Positions 58,932 to 64,000 of a DNA stretch of 64,000 bases are shown here, piece by piece. Under the pieces are notes generated by a model. That model searched no databases, was not told the DNA's origin, and saw only the letters and a list, made by a program, of their open reading frames with translations. The translations under genes were made by a program, and so were the position numbers. Position 1 is the stretch's first letter. Each line of letters begins with the position of its first letter. Source of the stretch: Streptomyces sp. HPF1205 (GTDB lineage: Bacteria; Actinomycetota; Actinomycetes; Streptomycetales; Streptomycetaceae); the NCBI RefSeq assembly GCF_020400825.1, contig NZ_JAINVH010000033.1:1-64000 (forward strand). Direction: 5' to 3'.

Positions 58932-60290
58932 TCATGTCCGGGCATCCGCGATGGCCGCGCGCAGCCGCTTGAGCGCGGTCACGAACAGCTCGGAGAAGGT
59001 GGGGAACGGCTGGATGGTGTCGCTGAGCACGTCGATCCCGACCCGGGCGCGGATGGCGAGGGTGGCCTGCTGCAGCCACTCGCCGGCCTCGGGCCCGAGC
59101 GCGTGGGCGCCGGTGATCCGCTGCCCGTCGGAGACGAGGGTGAGGAACCCGTTCGAGTCGGCGTAGTCGCGGGCGTACGTGGCGAGCTTCGCGACTTCGT
59201 TCAGCGGCACCGAGGCCGTGAACGCGTCCTCGGCGAGACCGACGGACGCGGCTTGCGGATCGGTGAAGACCACCCGCGGGACCGCCTCGTAATGGGCCTC
59301 GGCCGGGAGGCCGGCCAGGTGGGCGGCGAGGACGTCGCCCTGGTACTTCCCGACGTGGGTGAACATCGAGATGCCGGTCGCGTCGCCCACCGCCCAGACG
59401 CCGTCGCCCGCGCGCAGGTGCGCGTCCACCGCGATGCCGTGCTCGGTGACCGTCACGCCGGCGTTCTCCAGGCCGAGCCCGTGGACGTTGGGGCGGCGGC
59501 CGGTGGCGACGAGCAGCTTGTCGCCGCGCGCCTGGGTGCCGTCGTCGAGATCGAGCACGTAGTCCTCGCCGTCCCGGCGGGCGGCGGTGGGCCGGGTGCC
59601 CAGGACGACCTCGATCCCGTCGCGGCGCAGGCACTCGCCGAGGGCCGTGCCGAGCGCACGGGGCTCACGCGGCAGCACCCGGTCGGCGCCGGCGACGAGG
59701 ACGACCTCGGCGCCGAACCGGCGTACGGCCTGCGCCATCTCCACGCCGACGGGGCCGCCGCCGAGTACGACCAGGCGCCGCGGGACGGCCTTGAGCCCGG
59801 TGGCCTCGCGGTTGGTCCACAGGCCGTCCAGCTCGCGCAGTCCCGGCACGGGCGGGACGACCGGCACGGAGCCGGTGGCGACGACGATGTGCTCGGTGGT
59901 GTACGAGGCGCCGCCGACCTCGACCACGCCGGGCGCCGTGACGCGGGCGGTGCCGCGGATCAGGCGGATGCCGGCGCTCTTCAGCCAGGCCTCCTGCCCG
60001 GCGTCGGAGTAGTCCGAGACCATGAAGTCGCGCCAGGCGAGCGCCGCGTCGACGTCGACGGTGGCGTGGGCCAGGGCGGCGCGGGCGGAGTGCGGGGCCT
60101 CACCGGCGCGCAGGAGCGTCTTGGACGGGATGCAGGCCCAGTAGGAGCACTCCCCGCCGGCCAGTTCGCGTTCCACGACGGCGACCCGGAAGCCGCGTTC
60201 TGCGATCTCTCCCGCGGTGTGTTCACCGGGGGAACCGGCTCCGATGACGATGACGTCGAAGTCGGTCCTGGTGTGCGGCGTGTGCGCCAT
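58932..60290 (-). CDS. FAD/NAD(P) disulfide oxidoreductase (lipoamide dehydrogenase/mercuric reductase family)
   Basis: 452 aa from the ATG at 60290. FAD site FDVIVIGAGSPGEHTAGEIA at 11-30; redox disulfide Cys48/Cys53 in GGECSYWACIPSK; NAD(P) motif LVVLGGGPVGVEMAQ; second FAD site GVWAVGDATG; dimerisation domain at the C-terminus. The last part lacks the usual catalytic His-Glu pair context of lipoamide dehydrogenase, so a mercuric-reductase-like or uncharacterised disulfide reductase is likelier. Ribosome binding context GAAAGGCCCGAC. A 20-bp hairpin insulates it from the gene upstream. Confidence 0.92.
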   Translation of the reverse strand: MAHTPHTRTDFDVIVIGAGSPGEHTAGEIAERGFRVAVVERELAGGECSYWACIPSKTLLRAGEAPHSARAALAHATVDVDAALAWRDFMVSDYSDAGQEAWLKSAGIRLIRGTARVTAPGVVEVGGASYTTEHIVVATGSVPVVPPVPGLRELDGLWTNREATGLKAVPRRLVVLGGGPVGVEMAQAVRRFGAEVVLVAGADRVLPREPRALGTALGECLRRDGIEVVLGTRPTAARRDGEDYVLDLDDGTQARGDKLLVATGRRPNVHGLGLENAGVTVTEHGIAVDAHLRAGDGVWAVGDATGISMFTHVGKYQGDVLAAHLAGLPAEAHYEAVPRVVFTDPQAASVGLAEDAFTASVPLNEVAKLATYARDYADSNGFLTLVSDGQRITGAHALGPEAGEWLQQATLAIRARVGIDVLSDTIQPFPTFSELFVTALKRLRAAIADART

Positions 60291-60318
60291 GTCGGGCCTT
60301 TCTGTGAGGGCCTGTCCC

Positions 60319-60363
60319 GTCCGGCTCCGTGCGGCGGACCGGATCCGCCGCACGGAGCCGGAC
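60319..60363. terminator. 20-bp perfect hairpin
   Basis: GTCCGGCTCCGTGCGGCGGA (60319-60338) pairs perfectly with 60344-60363 around CCGGA. It lies between the decayed epoxide hydrolase (60446 end) and the flavin oxidoreductase start. Unusually long for this window. Confidence 0.88.
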
Positions 60364-60445
60364 GACCGGCTCGCCACGGTGCTCGCCGAGGCCTTCTCAC
60401 CTCGCGTGACCGCGCGTCGGGGGGTGTGGGGGCTGTCGTCGTTCG

Positions 60446-61164
60446 CTACCGCAGGGACGCGAAGGCGGCGCGGACCTCCTGGGCCGGCAGCCGCGGCTGC
60501 TCCCAGGCGGCGAAGTGGCCGCCCCTGTCCACCTCGTTCCAGTGGACGAGGTTGCCGAAGGTCCGCTCGGCCCAGCTCAGCGGCGCCCGGTAGATCCCGG
60601 CGGGGAACACGGTGACCGCGACCGGGACGGTCGGGATGGCGACGGCGTCGAACGGACCGCCGCCGGCCTGGGCGCCTTCCCAGTACGACCGGGAGGACGA
60701 GGCGCCGGTGTCGGTCAGCCAATACAGCGAGATCGCGTTCGGCATCTCGTCGTAGGTGAAGACTTTCTCGGGCTCGCCGCCGCTGTCGCTCCACTCGGCG
60801 AACTTGTCGTAATGGTACGCCGCCATCGCGACCGGCGAGTCGGCCAGCGCGTATCCGATCGTCTGCGGGCTCTGGTTCATCATCGCCGCGTAGCCGAAGC
60901 CGTCGTGGTAGAAGTGCAGCAGCCGGTCGTAGGCGGTCTTCTCGCGGGCCGACAGCGTGCGCGGTCGGGTTCGTCAGCGGGTCGATGACCTTCCAGCAGC
61001 TCGACGGTCGAACCGGGCCGGCCGTGCGTCATCGGCAGCGGCAGGGCCCCGGCGCGCGCACCGCCGGGCAGCGCGAACCGCGCGGCGGCGGTGGCGCCGG
61101 CCGCGAGGCCCAGGAACCGGCGGCGGTCGTGACCGGCCGGGCCGGTGGTCTCTCTCGTGCCCAT
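60446..61164 (-). pseudogene. Decayed exported epoxide hydrolase (EphN-type)
   Basis: From 61164 on the minus strand a Tat-type signal (DRRRFLGLAAGATAAARF) is followed by LPLPMTHGRPGSTVELLE, the oxyanion region of N-terminal-domain epoxide hydrolases. The frame then shifts twice within about 40 bp (near 60990 and 60955) and resumes in ARTLSAREKTAYDRLL and the C-terminal domain (MMNQSPQTIGYALADSPVAM to 60446). The nucleophile-Asp segment and the N-terminal EHN domain are absent. The family is normally about 380-430 residues; this gene has two deletions and two frameshifts. Confidence 0.85.
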
Positions 61165-61461
61165 CGCGGACTCCTTCTGGTGAACGGCGCCGGGGAAAGG
61201 CGCGTGACGGGTGCGGTGGAGCGGGAGGTTCGTCCCTCACCCTCCGCGCCGGGCACGGCGGTCGCACCAGTGCTTCACCCCGGTCGGCACACGGGGGGAT
61301 CCGGGCCCGGTGACACGTGGCACGAGCCAGTGGGACCGGGGTGTCCCACGGGGGCGAGCGCGCCGCCCCGCGCGTGAAGGTGGTCCGGAAGGCGGTCGCG
61401 CGGCCCGGGTGCAGACCCGCGGGCCCCGGACGGCAGGAGTGAGAGACGTGATGGAGAAGCC

Positions 61462-62079
61462 ATGGACATGAAGCTCGAAGTCGTCGTGGTGCCGGTGTCG
61501 GACGTGGACCGCGCCAAGGACTTCTACACGGGGCTGGGCTGGCGGCTCGACGCGGACGTCGCCACCGGCGAGGACTTCCGGGTGGTGCAGGTGACGCCGC
61601 CGGGATCGCCGGCGTCGGTCATCTTCGGCACCTCGGTCACCACCCAGGAGCCGGGCTCCGCGCAGGGCCTGCAGTTGGTCGTCACCGACATCGAGGCCGC
61701 GCACGAGGAACTGGAACGCCTCGGCGCCGGGCCGAGCGGGGTGTTCCACGACGCCGGCGGCGTCTTCCACCACGCCGGGACCGACGGGCGGGTGCCGGGG
61801 CCGGATCCGCGGCGCAACAGCTACGGCTCGTTCCTGTCGTTCAGCGACCCGGACGGCAACGGCTGGATCCTGCAGGAGATCACCACCCGGCTGCCGGGAC
61901 GGCTGGACGGCACGACCACGTCCTACGCCTCGGCCGAGGACCTGGCGGCCGCGCTGGGCCGCGCCGCGGCCGCGCACGGCGAGCACGAGGCACGCGTCGG
62001 CGCGGAGGATCCGCAGTGGCCGGATTGGTACGCGCGGTACATGGTCGCCGAGCAGGCCGGCACCGAGCTGCCCTCGTAG
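61462..62079 (+). CDS. VOC-family (glyoxalase-like) protein with C-terminal helical extension
   Basis: 205 aa. Starts MDMKLEVVVVPVSDVDRAKD, the classic first strand of the VOC fold, and continues with FYTGLGWRLDAD, QLVVTDIEAAHEELERLG and FSDPDGNGWILQEI. One VOC domain (about 1-145) with metal-ligand positions partly conserved; the extension of about 55 residues (EDLAAALGRAAAAHGEH and onwards) is helical. Likely a small-molecule dioxygenase, isomerase or binding protein. Stands alone in its orientation beside the EphN pseudogene. Confidence 0.88.
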   Translation: MDMKLEVVVVPVSDVDRAKDFYTGLGWRLDADVATGEDFRVVQVTPPGSPASVIFGTSVTTQEPGSAQGLQLVVTDIEAAHEELERLGAGPSGVFHDAGGVFHHAGTDGRVPGPDPRRNSYGSFLSFSDPDGNGWILQEITTRLPGRLDGTTTSYASAEDLAAALGRAAAAHGEHEARVGAEDPQWPDWYARYMVAEQAGTELPS

Positions 62080-62360
62080 CCGTCCCGGCCCCCACCACCG
62101 GCCCCCACCACCGGCCCCCGCCACCTGCACCCGGCGCCCCCGGCCGGCCCTCACCCTCGCCCGGCCGCCGCGCCCCTTGCGCGGCGGCGATCGCCCGGCC
62201 GCCGCCGTGGCCGCGGGGGCCCGCACAGGGTGCTTTTTCCGCCATGTACGCGGCCGGTCCGGGTGTAGCATCGCCGCAGAAAGCCCCTCGTAGGGGTCCT
62301 GGTCGCGTGCCGGTGCGGTGCGGTGTCGAGCCGGGTTCTCCGGCCGGTCGGGTGGTGGGG

Positions 62361-64000
62361 ATGGCACTGGACGCTGCGGGGCCGAGACTGCGGGGAAGAC
62401 GCGCCGAACGCCAGGCCCTCGACCGGCTGCTGTCGGGCGCGCGGGCCGGGCGGAGCCAGGTCCTGGCCGTGACCGGCGAGGCAGGGGTGGGCAAGACCGT
62501 CCTGCTCGACGATCTCGCCGAACGCGCGAAAGACTTCCAGATCCTGCGCGGCGCGGGCGTCGAGTCCGAGATGGAACTGGTGTTCGCGGGACTGCACCAG
62601 CTGTGCGCCCCGCTGCTCGGCCGCCTGGACCGGCTGCCCGCACCGCAGCGCGAGGCCCTGGCGACGGCGTTCGGCCTGAACGCCGGGGAACCGCCCAGCC
62701 GCTTCCTCGTCGGCCTCGCGACGCTGAGCCTGCTGGCGGAGACCGCCGAGGAGCGGCCCCTGCTCTGCCTGATCGACGACATGCAATGGCTCGACCAGGC
62801 CTCGGCGCTCACCCTCGTCTTCATCGCCCGGCGGCTGCTCGCCGAGCCGATCGCGTTCGTCTTCGCCACCCGCCCGGGCGAGGGCGCGGAGGATCTGCAC
62901 GGGCTCCCCGAACTCACGGTCGGCGGCCTCGGCGAGTCCGACGCCCGCGCCCTGGTGACGGCGTCGCTGCACAGCCCGCTGGACAAGGTGGTGCTGGACC
63001 AGATCATCGCCGAGAGTCAGGGCAATCCCCTCGCGCTGCTGGCGATGGCCGCCGCGTGGAACCCGGCCGAGGCCGCCGGGGGATTCGCCCTGCTCGACAC
63101 CATGCGGCCCGTACACCGGATGGAGCAGATCTTCGTGGCGCAACTGCGGCAGCTGCCCGAGCAGTCACAGCAGCTGCTGGTCACCGCGGCCGCCGAGCCG
63201 ACCGGCGACCCCCGGCTGCTGTGGCGGGCCGCGGCGGACCAGGGGATCGACGTCGACATGGCCGCTCCGGCCGAAGCGGCGGGCCTGATCGAGTTCGGCC
63301 TGCGCGTCCGGTTCCGGCATCCGCTCGTGCGCTCGGCGGCGTACCGGCACGCCTCGCCCGATCGGCGGCGGCGCGCGCACCGGGCCCTCGCGTCGGCGAC
63401 CGACGCGAGGCTGGACCCGGACCGGCGCGCGTGGCACCGCGCCCAGGCGGCGACGGAGCCCGACGAGAGCGTGGCGGCCGAACTCGAACGGTCGGCCGGA
63501 CGCGCCCAGGCCCGCGGCGGGCTGGCCGCGGCCGCCGCCTTCCTCGAACACGCGGTCGCCGTCACCCCCGAGCGGCCGCGCCAGGTGGCCCGGGCGCTGG
63601 CCGCCGCCCAGGCCAAGCTCCAGGCGGGCGCGTCGGGGGACGCCATGGCGCTGCTCGCGGTGGCGCGGACCGGGCCGCTCGACGAGCTGCAGGAGGCGAC
63701 CGTGGACCTGCTCCGCGGGCAGCTCGCGTTCGGCTCGCCCAACGGCCAGGACGCGCCGCCGCTGCTGCTGTCGGCCGCGCGGCGGATGGAGGGGCTCCGG
63801 CCGGCCGTCGCGCGTGACACCTACCTGGACGCCTTCGCCGCGGCCCTGTTCGTCGGCCGCCTCGGACGTGACGTCGGCGTGACGCAGATCGCGGCGGCCG
63901 CGGCCCGCTCGCCCAGGTCCGGCGCGGAGCCGCCCGATCTGCTGCTCGACGGCCTGACGGCGGTGTTCGCCGACGGCTACCAGGCCGGGGCGGCGCGGCT
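62361..64000 (+). CDS. Third LAL-type regulator, 3'-partial
   Basis: Open from the ATG at 62361 (GGTGGTGGGG upstream) to the window's end, about 546 codons visible. Walker A GEAGVGKT 39-46, ELVFAGLHQLCAPLLG, Walker B PLLCLIDDMQWLD, then helical repeats. The LuxR HTH would lie beyond 64000, so its presence is assumed from family. It resembles the LAL at 28970-31744 closely in the ATPase part (LPAPQREALATAFGL versus LPAPQREALASAFGL). Confidence 0.93.
   Translation, partial: MALDAAGPRLRGRRAERQALDRLLSGARAGRSQVLAVTGEAGVGKTVLLDDLAERAKDFQILRGAGVESEMELVFAGLHQLCAPLLGRLDRLPAPQREALATAFGLNAGEPPSRFLVGLATLSLLAETAEERPLLCLIDDMQWLDQASALTLVFIARRLLAEPIAFVFATRPGEGAEDLHGLPELTVGGLGESDARALVTASLHSPLDKVVLDQIIAESQGNPLALLAMAAAWNPAEAAGGFALLDTMRPVHRMEQIFVAQLRQLPEQSQQLLVTAAAEPTGDPRLLWRAAADQGIDVDMAAPAEAAGLIEFGLRVRFRHPLVRSAAYRHASPDRRRRAHRALASATDARLDPDRRAWHRAQAATEPDESVAAELERSAGRAQARGGLAAAAAFLEHAVAVTPERPRQVARALAAAQAKLQAGASGDAMALLAVARTGPLDELQEATVDLLRGQLAFGSPNGQDAPPLLLSAARRMEGLRPAVARDTYLDAFAAALFVGRLGRDVGVTQIAAAAARSPRSGAEPPDLLLDGLTAVFADGYQAGAAR

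Noticed and set aside
62080..62360. Terminator or RNA element after the VOC gene
   Set aside because: GC-rich CCACCGGCCCCC repeats and short complementary stretches are present, but no long perfect stem was found.

Overview
This is a very GC-rich window with strong third-position G/C bias. It has GTG starts, Scr1-type XRE/DUF397 pairs, LAL regulators, a CebR-type operator, mycothiol-linked protein families and many secreted proteins. Together these indicate a Streptomyces (or close actinomycete) chromosome, probably an accessory arm region. No rRNA, tRNA, CRISPR array, complete insertion sequence or secondary-metabolite megasynthase is visible. All function calls rest on reading motifs; no database search was run.

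Layout. 1-1.8 kb: a membrane-anchored protein open to the left edge, a tail-like paralogue and a hypothetical gene. 2.4-3.5 kb: XRE regulator plus DUF397 pair, closed by a perfect hairpin. 3.5-13.5 kb (minus): protein kinase, SNF2-type helicase and a 1758-residue Eco57I/PglX-like N6-adenine methyltransferase in one direction, a probable defence module resembling the DrmD/DrmMI core of DISARM with a Pgl-like kinase added. 13.8-18.3 kb: secreted proteins, an LLM oxidoreductase, and a CBM2-bearing glycoside hydrolase behind a perfect CebR box. 18.6-22 kb: DinB, LysR, methyltransferase, a transposase remnant and a small Cys-containing exported protein. 22.2-25.9 kb: NarL-type two-component system, membrane protein, and a methyltransferase whose 3' end runs into an out-of-frame VCBS-repeat fragment. 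26-31.7 kb: two tandem LAL regulators, facing a four-gene minus-strand operon (hydrolase, SDR, exported epoxide hydrolase, cupin). 35.5-37.3 kb: exported carboxylesterase.

37.5-39.9 kb holds the most interesting small operon. A TIGR04222-like membrane protein ends in a Gly/Cys repeat tail. A DUF692/MNIO enzyme follows, overlapping by 4 bp, and then a small possible partner protein, also overlapping. The arrangement looks like an MNIO enzyme with a protein-sized substrate. 39.9-46 kb: two FG-GAP/VCBS exported proteins flank a deazaflavin-type oxidoreductase and a PadR-ABC transporter operon with a probable leaderless promoter. 46-51.2 kb: membrane protein, LysR, a probably leaderless DUF2252 gene and a large hypothetical. 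51.5-58.9 kb: exported protein with three GTY-W repeats, AraC, a metallo-hydrolase with a 36-bp repeat expansion, SDR, DsbA-like protein, aldo/keto reductase and XRE regulator. 58.9-64 kb: flavin disulfide oxidoreductase, a decayed exported epoxide hydrolase pseudogene, a VOC protein and a third LAL regulator running off the right edge.

Short tandem repeats of 10, 12, 13, 15, 18, 36 and 45 bp recur at gene ends and in intergenic DNA. With the gene remnants at 20.8, 25.6 and 60.5-61.1 kb, they point to ongoing rearrangement.
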